DNA from: Astrobacterium formosum
Lineage (GTDB): Bacteria > Pseudomonadota > Alphaproteobacteria > Rhizobiales > Xanthobacteraceae
DNA length: 64,000 bases
NCBI GenBank assembly: GCA_030848545.1
Contig: JAVDCA010000003.1
Location: 297,050-361,049 of the forward strand
Reading direction: 5' to 3'
In this document: piece after piece, positions 57,315 through 64,000 of the stretch
Position numbering within the stretch: the stretch's first letter is position 1
Layout: the number at the start of each line of letters is the position of its first letter
Program-made: the position numbers and the translations under genes
The notes under the pieces: generated by a model
Database searches by the model: none
Seen by the model: only the letters and a program-made list of their open reading frames with translations
Told to the model about the DNA's origin: nothing

Positions 57315-58279
57315 GCGTCCTCGAGCCCGTAGTCACGCGCGCTCGCGACCTTCTGGTGGAAGCGCAGCTTGCGGCGATATTCCAGCGGATCCTTGCGGCG
57401 TACCAGCGCCCCCGGCGGCGTCTCCAGCCAATCGAGCAGCCGCGTCAGGAGAAACCGCAAGGCGGCGCCGCGCGAGAGCAGCGGCAGCGCCGCGCGTTCC
57501 GCCTGATCGAGCTTGCGGACACGCTGATAACCGGCAAGCAGCGCGCGTCCCTTGGTGACGTTGAATGACTGGTCGGGCTCGAAGCACCAAGCGTTGAGGC
57601 AGACCGCGACATCGTAGGCGAGCGTATCCGTGCAGGCGAAATAGAAGTCGATCAGGCCCGACAGCCTGTCGCCGAGGAAGAACACGTTGTCGGGAAACAG
57701 GTCGGCGTGGATGACGCCCTCGGGCAGGTCGTGCGGCCAGCGCTTCTCCAGAAGCTCGAGTTCGTCGGCCACCATCTCGGCGAGCCCCTGTTGCACGCCG
57801 TCGGCGCGGGAGGCGGTCGCCTGGTAGAGCGGTCGCCAGCCGTCGACGGAGAGCGCGTTCTTGCGCCGCATGGGAAAATCGGCGCCGGCGAGATGCAGCT
57901 TGCCCAGCGCCTCGCCCAAGGCGCCGCAATGGGGCACGCCTGGACGGCGCAGCCACATGCCGTCCAGAAAGGTGACGATGGCGGCCGGCCGGCCCGACAG
58001 GGTGCCGAGCGCCGCGCCGGCGCGGTTCTTGACGGGCTGCGGGCAGGTCAGGCCGCGCGCGGCCAGATGCTCCATCAGGCCGATGAAGAACGGCAGGTCG
58101 GCGGCGTTCACCCGCTTTTCGTAAAGCGTCAGGATGAACGAGCCGCGGCTCGTGCGCAGGAGAAAGTTGGAGTTCTCGACACCTTCCGCGATGCCCTTGC
58201 AGGCCATCAGCCGGCCGAGGTCGTAGCCGGCGAGAAAACCTTCCAGTTCCTCGTCTTGAACGTCTGTGTAGACCGCCAT
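57311..58279 (-). CDS. thrB: Homoserine kinase (ThrB type II, APH-like fold)
   Basis: A 322-residue kinase of the APH-like fold, with the catalytic loop [19 protein letters not shown] and [21 protein letters not shown]. The N-terminal [18 protein letters not shown] is the family's usual start. It phosphorylates homoserine for threonine synthesis. It overlaps rnhA by 4 nt. ispH lies upstream (158 nt). Confidence 0.95.
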   Translation of the reverse strand: MAVYTDVQDEELEGFLAGYDLGRLMACKGIAEGVENSNFLLRTSRGSFILTLYEKRVNAADLPFFIGLMEHLAARGLTCPQPVKNRAGAALGTLSGRPAAIVTFLDGMWLRRPGVPHCGALGEALGKLHLAGADFPMRRKNALSVDGWRPLYQATASRADGVQQGLAEMVADELELLEKRWPHDLPEGVIHADLFPDNVFFLGDRLSGLIDFYFACTDTLAYDVAVCLNAWCFEPDQSFNVTKGRALLAGYQRVRKLDQAERAALPLLSRGAALRFLLTRLLDWLETPPGALVRRKDPLEYRRKLRFHQKVASARDYGLEDA

Positions 58280-58437
58280 GACATGCGCCCTCCCCGCCGG
58301 TTCGGCGGGGCTCGGCTGCGCACGGTCGAGGGGAGGACGAGCGCGGCAGGCCGCCTGAACAACGGAATCGCCTGATAGGGTTCCCCTGGGCGCGGCGCTA
58401 ACGCGCCGTGCCGCCGGCCGTCAAGGGGGTGAGCAGG

Positions 58438-59415
58438 CTATTCCGCCGCTTCGATGTCGCGCAGCGGCCGCGGCAGCGGGAAAAACACGTCTTCCTCGGC
58501 CGCCGTGACCGTGTCGATGTTCAAAGTATAGCGTTGCGCGAAGGCGTCGAGGATTTCCTCCACCAGCACCTCCGGGGCGGAGGCGCCGGCGGTGACGCCG
58601 AGCCGCTTGGCATTCGCGAAGCGCTCCCAGTCGATGTCCTCGGCGCGTTGGAGGAGCACCGCATAGGGGCAGCCGTTGCGTTCGGCCACTTCCTTGAGGC
58701 GCTGGGAATTGGAGGAATTGGGCGAGCCAACCACGATCATGGCGTCGACCACCGGGGCTACCTTCTTGACCGCATCCTGGCGGTTGGTGGTGGCGTAGCA
58801 GATGTCGTCCTTGTGCGGGCCGACGATGTCGGGAAACCGCTCCTTGAGCTTGGCGACGATCTCGGCGGCGTCTTCCATGGACAGGGTCGTCTGGGTCACA
58901 TAGGCGAGCCGCGCGGCGTTCTTGGGAACGAAAGTCGACGCCTGCTCGACGGTCTCGACCAGCCGCACGGCACCGGAGGGCAGCTGCCCCATGGTGCCGA
59001 CCACCTCCGGATGCCCGCTGTGCCCGATCAGAACGATCTCGCGGCCGCGGCGGTAGTGGATCTCGGTCTCCCGATGCACCTTGGTGACCAGGGGACAGGT
59101 GGCGTCGAGGGTGAAGAAATTGCGCTGACGGGCTTCGTCCGGAACGGTTTTCGACACCCCGTGGGCGGAGAATACCACCGGGGCGCCGGTCTCCGGCACC
59201 TCCGCGAGCTCCTCGACGAAAATTGCCCCTTTTTTGCGCAGACTCTCCACCACGTAGCGGTTGTGCACGATTTCGTGGCGCACATAGACGGGGGCGCCAT
59301 AGAGCGCCAGCGCCCGTTCGACGGTGTCAATGGCGCGCACGACACCGGCGCAGAAGCCGCGCGGTGAGCACAGGAGCACTTCGAGTTCCGGCTTCGCCGG
59401 CGGGGGGACGTTCAT
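58438..59415 (-). CDS. ispH: 4-hydroxy-3-methylbut-2-enyl diphosphate reductase
   Basis: A 325-residue Fe-S enzyme, the last step of the MEP pathway. The three cluster-binding Cys are in PRGFCAGV (about residue 22), [13 protein letters not shown] and, in the C-terminal third, [11 protein letters not shown]. Acid/base and substrate residues are in GEEL-like and [12 protein letters not shown] 59415 follows GAGG by 5 nt; a GTG at 59421 is also in frame. dxs of the same pathway is at 27.5 kb. Confidence 0.96.
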   Translation of the reverse strand: MNVPPPAKPELEVLLCSPRGFCAGVVRAIDTVERALALYGAPVYVRHEIVHNRYVVESLRKKGAIFVEELAEVPETGAPVVFSAHGVSKTVPDEARQRNFFTLDATCPLVTKVHRETEIHYRRGREIVLIGHSGHPEVVGTMGQLPSGAVRLVETVEQASTFVPKNAARLAYVTQTTLSMEDAAEIVAKLKERFPDIVGPHKDDICYATTNRQDAVKKVAPVVDAMIVVGSPNSSNSQRLKEVAERNGCPYAVLLQRAEDIDWERFANAKRLGVTAGASAPEVLVEEILDAFAQRYTLNIDTVTAAEEDVFFPLPRPLRDIEAAE

Positions 59416-59659
59416 ATGCACCTCGTCTGGCCTTGAATTGGGCTTGCCCCCGTCCTGCTGTCAAGCGTCATCCTGCCGCCGCCGGACACCTCCGCGGCGG
59501 CAAGTGTTTCCGGGCCCAAAGACCATGGAGGATCGTCCCGGTCCTCCCCCATTGCGCGAGTGCCCCCCGATTGCCTATATAGTGTTCTATTCCCGTCATG
59601 ACGACGATACCAAGGCTTCGCCCCCGAAGGGCGGGCGAAGCACAAGGGAGACTTTGAAA

Positions 59660-60352
59660 ATGTCGAACCAGCCGCTGATGCCCAAAGCCACTGCCGTCTG
59701 GCTGGTCGAGAACACGGCGCTGTCCTTCGACCAGATCGCGGACTTCTGCAAACTTCACCCGCTCGAGGTGAAGGCCGTGGCGGACGGTGATTCCGCGCAA
59801 GGAATCAAGGGCATGGACCCGATCCAGACGGGCCAGCTGACGCGCGAGGAAATCGAGCAGGCGGAGGCCGACCCGGACAAGCGCCTCAAGCTCGCCGACC
59901 CCAAGGTCCGTCTGCCCGAGGCCAAGCGCAAGAAGGGACCGCGCTACACCCCGGTGTCGCGCCGTCAGGACCGCCCCAACGCCATCCTGTGGCTGGTGCG
60001 CAATCACCCCGAGCTCAAGGACAGCCAGGTCATGCGCCTGGTCGGCACCACCAAATCGACCATCGAGGCGATCCGCGATCGCACCCACTGGAATGCCGCC
60101 AACCTCCAGCCCATGGATCCGGTGACGCTCGGCCTGTGCTCCCAGATCGACCTCGACCTGGAAGTGCACCGCGCCGCCAAGGAAAAGCCGGTCGAGATGG
60201 ACCAGGGCGCCACTCTCCTGCCGGCAGAAATCACCACCGCGCGCCACGCGCCGGAGCCGGACGACAAGGCGGAAGGCGAGGAACTCGACGTCGAACGGGT
60301 GTTCGCCAAGCTCAAGCAGATCGGCGGCAAGCCCGACGAGGACGAAGAGTAA
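59660..60352 (+). CDS. trcR: Cell cycle transcriptional regulator TrcR (DUF1013)
   Basis: A 230-residue protein of the alphaproteobacterial DUF1013/TrcR family. The N-terminal domain has LMPKATAVWLVENTALSFDQIADFCKLHPLEVKAVADG and a central IRD-type HTH-like part with RPNAILWLVRNHPELKDSQVM and TKSTIEAIRDR. The C-terminal tail is acidic (GKPDEDEE). Its role in cell-cycle gene control is known for relatives. The ATG at 59660 follows GGGAG. A strong terminator follows at 60417. Confidence 0.88.
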   Translation: MSNQPLMPKATAVWLVENTALSFDQIADFCKLHPLEVKAVADGDSAQGIKGMDPIQTGQLTREEIEQAEADPDKRLKLADPKVRLPEAKRKKGPRYTPVSRRQDRPNAILWLVRNHPELKDSQVMRLVGTTKSTIEAIRDRTHWNAANLQPMDPVTLGLCSQIDLDLEVHRAAKEKPVEMDQGATLLPAEITTARHAPEPDDKAEGEELDVERVFAKLKQIGGKPDEDEE

Positions 60353-60416
60353 TCGTCAAGGTTTCAGCCGGGCACCGCACCACTCTCGGAGACGGGATTT
60401 AAGCCCAAAGATGCAC

Positions 60417-60450
60417 TCGCGCAGGGTATCGCCCTGCGCGATTTGTTTTG
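60417..60450 (+). terminator. Rho-independent terminator after trcR
   Basis: Perfect 10-bp arms TCGCGCAGGG / CCCTGCGCGA with a 5-nt loop, followed by TTTGTTTTG, is a classical intrinsic terminator, 65 bp after the trcR stop. Confidence 0.85.
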
Positions 60451-60454
60451 ATCG

Positions 60455-60657
60455 TACAGAAATCAAGCCGGAAACAATAAGAGCATCGGATGTTCTGCTT
60501 CTGAGTTTGCAAGCAATACCTGGAGCGGAATAATACTAACAAACAACATCTGAAATACGCAAACAACTACAACGTAAATGTCGCTACGCATAATTGCGTA
60601 AGACTTTAAATTACCAGATTATTAACCATAAATTAAAAGCAGCTAGGGAATAGTTCC
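60455..60657. other. AT-rich intergenic segment
   Basis: About 200 bp with strongly lower G+C than the rest of the window (runs such as TTAAATTACC and ATTATTAACCATAAATTAAA). No open frame or RNA gene is recognised. It could hold promoters for the chemoreceptors, bind nucleoid proteins, or be a remnant of transferred DNA. Confidence 0.6.
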
Positions 60658-60683
60658 GGTCAGCATCCCAAGGCCCGTCAATT

Positions 60684-60834
60684 TCGTCCGACCGATTCAA
60701 CACCACCGCGAAGCTCGGCCTTTCGGTCGCCCTCGGAATCGTGCCAATCGCCGGGACGCTGGTGCATCAAGGTGGTTCGAATCGTCTCAAGGCCGAGATG
60801 GACAAGTTTCTGGTGACCGTGCGTACCGCTTGAT
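60684..60834 (+). pseudogene. Fossil chemoreceptor: N-terminal membrane segment joined to C-terminal tail
   Basis: One frame reads FNTTAKLGLSVALGIVPIAG, like the N-terminal membrane helix of a chemoreceptor, then directly [17 protein letters not shown] and a TGA at 60832-60834, matching a chemoreceptor's final residues (compare [17 protein letters not shown] in the next gene). The middle part, over 500 codons, is missing. No start codon is visible. It looks like the remains of an internal deletion between two receptor genes. Confidence 0.75.
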
Positions 60835-60996
60835 CGCGGCCCAGGCTGGCTAACATTGCGCTGCTTCATGCGCCGGCCGGCACCGGGCATCGGCTCTCAC
60901 CCGTCAGCGGAGCGCCGCTGCCGAAAGTCCGCGGGTCAATATTCGACGAGAGGGCGGAGCTCCGGAGGGCTGGCGAACGTCAGTCCGAGGTCGACC

Positions 60997-62751
60997 ATGT
61001 CCCTATTCGCGCGCATTCGCATTCTCTCCAAGATCCTGGCGATCATTGCCCTGCTGGGTTCGGTCGCCGGCTTCGGCGCCTGGTATGCCGGCGCCCGCAT
61101 CGCGGCCATCGACGCGAGCTACTCCGATTTCCTCGTCAAGGACGCGCGTGCTTCCAGCACGGCTCCGCGCCTCAACCGCTCCATCATCGAGTATCAGGCG
61201 CTCGCCTATCGGATGATCGCCGAGACCGACATGGATATGAAGAGAAAGCTCCTGCCGGAGATCGACAGGAACGGCGCCGAGGCGATCAAGTTCGCCGCCG
61301 ACATCAAGAAACTGGTGCCGCGCCATGCCGCGACCTTCGAGCGGGTCGGACAGCGGGCCCGCGAGGTGACGGCGGCATTCAAGCAGGTCGGCGAACTTGC
61401 GCTGGCCGGCGAGAACACCAAGGCACTCGAACTGACGCGTACGCGCGCCAATCCAGTTCTTGCCGAAATGCTCAAGGAGGTGCGCGCCGCCCGTGACCAG
61501 CTCAACGAAGACATCGATCGCGGCGCGGCGGCGCTCAGCGAGCAGTCGGCAGCCGCCGCACGGGCGACCTATCTGATCATCGCCTTCGGGGTCCTGATCG
61601 CGCTCTCGATCGCTTTCCTGGTGGCACGCTTCGGCATCGCCATTCCGCTCACGCGCATCCGCGACGTGCTGACGAAGCTGTCCGAGGGCGACAAGTCCGT
61701 CGATATCCCCTACGCCGAACGCGGCGACGAAGTCGGCGACATGGCGCGCACCGCCAAGACCTTCCGCGACAATGTCGTGCGCATGGAAAAGCTCGAAGCC
61801 GAGCAGAAGGAGGCCGAGGCACGCGCGGCTCGGGAACGCCGCGACGCGGCCGAACGCGAAGTGGCCGACAAGCAGGCGGCCGAGGCCCGGCTCGCCGCCG
61901 AACGCAAGACCACCATGCGCAGCCTCGCCGACAACTTCGAGGAAGCGGTCGGACGCATCATCGACGCGGTGTCGTCCGCTTCGACGGAGCTCGAAGCTTC
62001 GGCCGGCACCCTGACGCGCACCGCGAAATCGACCCAGGAACTGTCGATCAACGTGTCGGCGGCGTCCGAACAGGCCTCCGCCAACGTGCAGACCGTCGCC
62101 TCGGCGGCGACCGAACTGACAGTGTCGGTGGCGGAGATCGGCCGTCAGGTAGGTGAATCGAGCCGCATCGCCAACGCGGCGGTCGCCCAGGCGACGAGTA
62201 CCGACGCCCGCATCAACGAACTGTCGAGCGCGGCGAGCCGCATCGGCGACGTCGTGCAGCTGATCACCGCCATCGCAGAGCAGACCAACCTGCTCGCCCT
62301 CAACGCGACGATCGAGGCGGCGCGCGCCGGCGAGGCCGGCAAGGGATTCGCCGTCGTCGCCACCGAGGTCAAGGCACTCGCCGCCCAGACCGCCAAGGCG
62401 ACCGGAGAAATCACCACCCAGATCGCCGGCATGCAGACCGCGACGGAAGAGTCCGTCGCCGCCATCAAGGCGATCGGCGAGACCATCCGCAAAGTGTCGC
62501 ACATCGCCACCACCATCGCGGCCGCGGTCGAGGAACAAGGCGCCGCCACCCAGGAGATCGCCCGCAACGTCACCGAGGCCGCACGCGGCACCACCCTGGT
62601 GGCGACCGATATCGGTGGCGTCAAGCAGGGCGCCGGCGAGACCGGTGCGGCGTCGAGTCAGGTGCTCGCCTCCGCCCAGCAACTCGCAGGCGAATCGAAC
62701 CGCCTCAAGCTCGAAGTCGACAGGTTCCTGGCGACGGTACGGGCGGGCTGA
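60997..62751 (+). CDS. Methyl-accepting chemotaxis protein with helical periplasmic sensor
   Basis: A 584-residue receptor. TM1 is at about residues 10-32, and an all-helical periplasmic domain (to about 185; [14 protein letters not shown] and [20 protein letters not shown]) follows, then TM2 ([20 protein letters not shown]), HAMP ([22 protein letters not shown]) and the signalling domain with the tip [20 protein letters not shown]. The sensor resembles the four-helix-bundle type (4HB/HBM). The ATG at 60997 is the first that leaves the membrane segment whole. Confidence 0.9.
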   Translation: MSLFARIRILSKILAIIALLGSVAGFGAWYAGARIAAIDASYSDFLVKDARASSTAPRLNRSIIEYQALAYRMIAETDMDMKRKLLPEIDRNGAEAIKFAADIKKLVPRHAATFERVGQRAREVTAAFKQVGELALAGENTKALELTRTRANPVLAEMLKEVRAARDQLNEDIDRGAAALSEQSAAAARATYLIIAFGVLIALSIAFLVARFGIAIPLTRIRDVLTKLSEGDKSVDIPYAERGDEVGDMARTAKTFRDNVVRMEKLEAEQKEAEARAARERRDAAEREVADKQAAEARLAAERKTTMRSLADNFEEAVGRIIDAVSSASTELEASAGTLTRTAKSTQELSINVSAASEQASANVQTVASAATELTVSVAEIGRQVGESSRIANAAVAQATSTDARINELSSAASRIGDVVQLITAIAEQTNLLALNATIEAARAGEAGKGFAVVATEVKALAAQTAKATGEITTQIAGMQTATEESVAAIKAIGETIRKVSHIATTIAAAVEEQGAATQEIARNVTEAARGTTLVATDIGGVKQGAGETGAASSQVLASAQQLAGESNRLKLEVDRFLATVRAG

Positions 62752-63105
62752 CAGGCGACGACGCCACAGTATCGGAGGACGCCATAGGATCGGGGCCGGG
62801 CACTCCGTAGGTGATCGTGCGTACTCACGCCTGCGGCGCGCAGACAAATACGACTCGCCACTTAAGTCATTATTCAGGGGCGATGCTGCATTTCTGGCGA
62901 GCGAGGTCGTTTCCCCACGTCAGGCGTGTTCCCCACGCCGCCGTTCACACCATTGCGCCATGGCTCCGCTTCGACTGCCAACGTCGTTCCGACGCTGTCC
63001 GTACGTCCTGATGGATGCCGGCGCCCCGGCGCTCCGCCTTCGGTCGGCGATCTTCACACGCCGCCTTCGCGATCGCCGCGAACCTATCGCAGACGAGGTG
63101 CCGTC
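62752..63105. other. Intergenic region between two chemoreceptor genes
   Basis: 354 bp with no gene I can support. Open frames through it are G+C-rich composition effects. It should hold the promoter of the next receptor gene. Confidence 0.5.
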
Positions 63106-64000
63106 ATGGCGTTTCTGACCGTCTTTTCACGCCTGAAGATCCGAACCCGCATCTATGTGGGATTCGCCGTCACTCTCCTGCTCGTGGTCGTGCTCGGGGG
63201 CGTCGGGATCACGTCTCTCAAAAGCACCCAGGAGTCGTTTCACACCTTCAAGCGCGAGAGCGGCAGCGCGGTCGAAAATTCCGACATCAATACGGATTTT
63301 GCCAATCTCCGCCGCGACGTCTATCGCTTCGGCACCACGTCCAATACTCAGGCAATCACGGCGGCGCGCGAGGCCATTCCGCACATCAAGGATCAGCTCG
63401 CGGGCGCCCTCCGCAGCGCCGGAACGGACACACGCAAGGCCAAGCTCGAAACCGCCGGCCGGATGCTCGAGGCCTATGCCGCCGATTTCGACAAGGTCGT
63501 CTCGCTGCGGGCAGGGCGCGACAAGGCCGAAGCCGAACTCGCGAAGGCCGGCAAAGATGCCAGCGCGGCCATCGCCATCATCGTCATGACGGCGTCCATG
63601 AACGGCAACCAAGAGGTGACGGCGCTCGCCGGCCAGGTCCAGCAGAGCTTCATGATGGCACGCCTGTTCTCGGCCCGCTTCAGCGCCACCAATGACGAGA
63701 CCTTGGCGGATGGATTCAAGCTCAATTTCACGGGCTTCGAGAATGCGCGCACGAGCCTCGCGGAACTGCTCACCGAAGAGGAACAGCAGCGATACGCGGC
63801 CGACGCCGGCAAATACGCATCCATATATGACCGTACGTTCGACGACTTCGCGGCCAAATCCCGTTCTCTCCAGCAGTTGACCCTCTCCATGGATGCGGAC
63901 GGAGCCGCCATCCAGCAGAACCTGCTGGACATCGTCGCCGACCTCACCTCCGGGCTCGCCACGCTCGATGGCGAGATGAGCGCCGTCATGGAGGCGTCGG
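63106..64000 (+). CDS. Methyl-accepting chemotaxis protein, N-terminal part (runs off the window)
   Basis: An open frame of at least 298 residues from ATG 63106, with GAGG at 9 nt upstream. TM1 (IYVGFAVTLLLVVLGGVGIT) is at about residues 17-36, followed by a long helical periplasmic domain containing ESFHTFKRESGSAVENSDIN, FANLRRDVYRFG and repeated Ala/Leu helices, which suggests a helical bimodular (HBM) sensor. HAMP and signalling parts lie beyond the window. With the previous receptor and the fossil it forms a tandem chemoreceptor cluster. Confidence 0.85.
   Translation, partial: MAFLTVFSRLKIRTRIYVGFAVTLLLVVVLGGVGITSLKSTQESFHTFKRESGSAVENSDINTDFANLRRDVYRFGTTSNTQAITAAREAIPHIKDQLAGALRSAGTDTRKAKLETAGRMLEAYAADFDKVVSLRAGRDKAEAELAKAGKDASAAIAIIVMTASMNGNQEVTALAGQVQQSFMMARLFSARFSATNDETLADGFKLNFTGFENARTSLAELLTEEEQQRYAADAGKYASIYDRTFDDFAAKSRSLQQLTLSMDADGAAIQQNLLDIVADLTSGLATLDGEMSAVMEAS

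Noticed and set aside
60678..60890. Small minus-strand frame over the fossil chemoreceptor
   Set aside because: It has no family resemblance, and the plus strand carries clear chemoreceptor remnants.

Overview
The window is a high-G+C chromosomal segment from an alphaproteobacterium, most likely of the Hyphomicrobiales (Rhizobiales). The evidence is lineage-typical content and gene order: zapA - 6S RNA - 5-formyl-THF cyclo-ligase, ispH - thrB - rnhA, the cell-cycle regulator TrcR (DUF1013), a DUF4164 protein, a RpoD with a long acidic N-terminal insertion, and a Ku/LigD end-joining pair. No phage, plasmid, integrase, transposase, rRNA or tRNA gene was recognised. The genus cannot be fixed from the sequence alone.

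Layout. 1-4.2 kb: the end of a metF-like gene, an FCD-type regulator - kduI - kduD operon for uronate breakdown, and a divergent keto-acid hydratase gene. 4.2-16.5 kb: glycogen debranching enzyme, LysE exporter, a Bug-type solute-binding protein, a chemoreceptor, a tandem PilZ protein, a thioesterase, a lipid kinase, a Uma2 nuclease, an ArsR/MFS divergent pair, a lytic transglycosylase and a DUF1330 protein. 16.6-22.8 kb: rpoD and dnaG, with an unusual tail downstream of rpoD. That tail holds hicBA, a decayed copy of the rpoD 3' end, panD, a second decayed rpoD 3' end and a dead RHH/ParE module.

23-36 kb: brnTA, ku-ligD, dxs-tlyA, a diguanylate cyclase, a four-carbon sugar-acid operon (kinase - pdxA2 - deoR), a GNAT gene and a ParE-type toxin pair. 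36-41 kb: a MotA/MotB-like stator pair, inositol monophosphatase, a Sel1-repeat protein and a ThiE-like protein. 41-46.7 kb: central carbon genes tkt, gap, pgk and fba, all on the minus strand. 47-53.4 kb: DUF4164, zapA, 6S RNA, fau, a YmdB-type phosphoesterase, yebC, ruvC, ruvA, a cytidine-deaminase-like gene and ruvB. 53.4-60.4 kb: a broken toxin-antitoxin cluster, yqgE, a DsbD-N protein, peroxiredoxin, rnhA, thrB, ispH and trcR. 60.4-64 kb: a fossil chemoreceptor, a complete chemoreceptor and the start of another.

Most of the window is core housekeeping. The points most worth following up are the repeated rpoD tails interleaved with toxin-antitoxin genes and panD, the deaminase gene coupled between ruvA and ruvB, the primase lacking every zinc ligand, the fossil chemoreceptor, and three families of intergenic inverted repeats. 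Several toxin genes carry single-base frameshifts that could be real decay or sequencing error.
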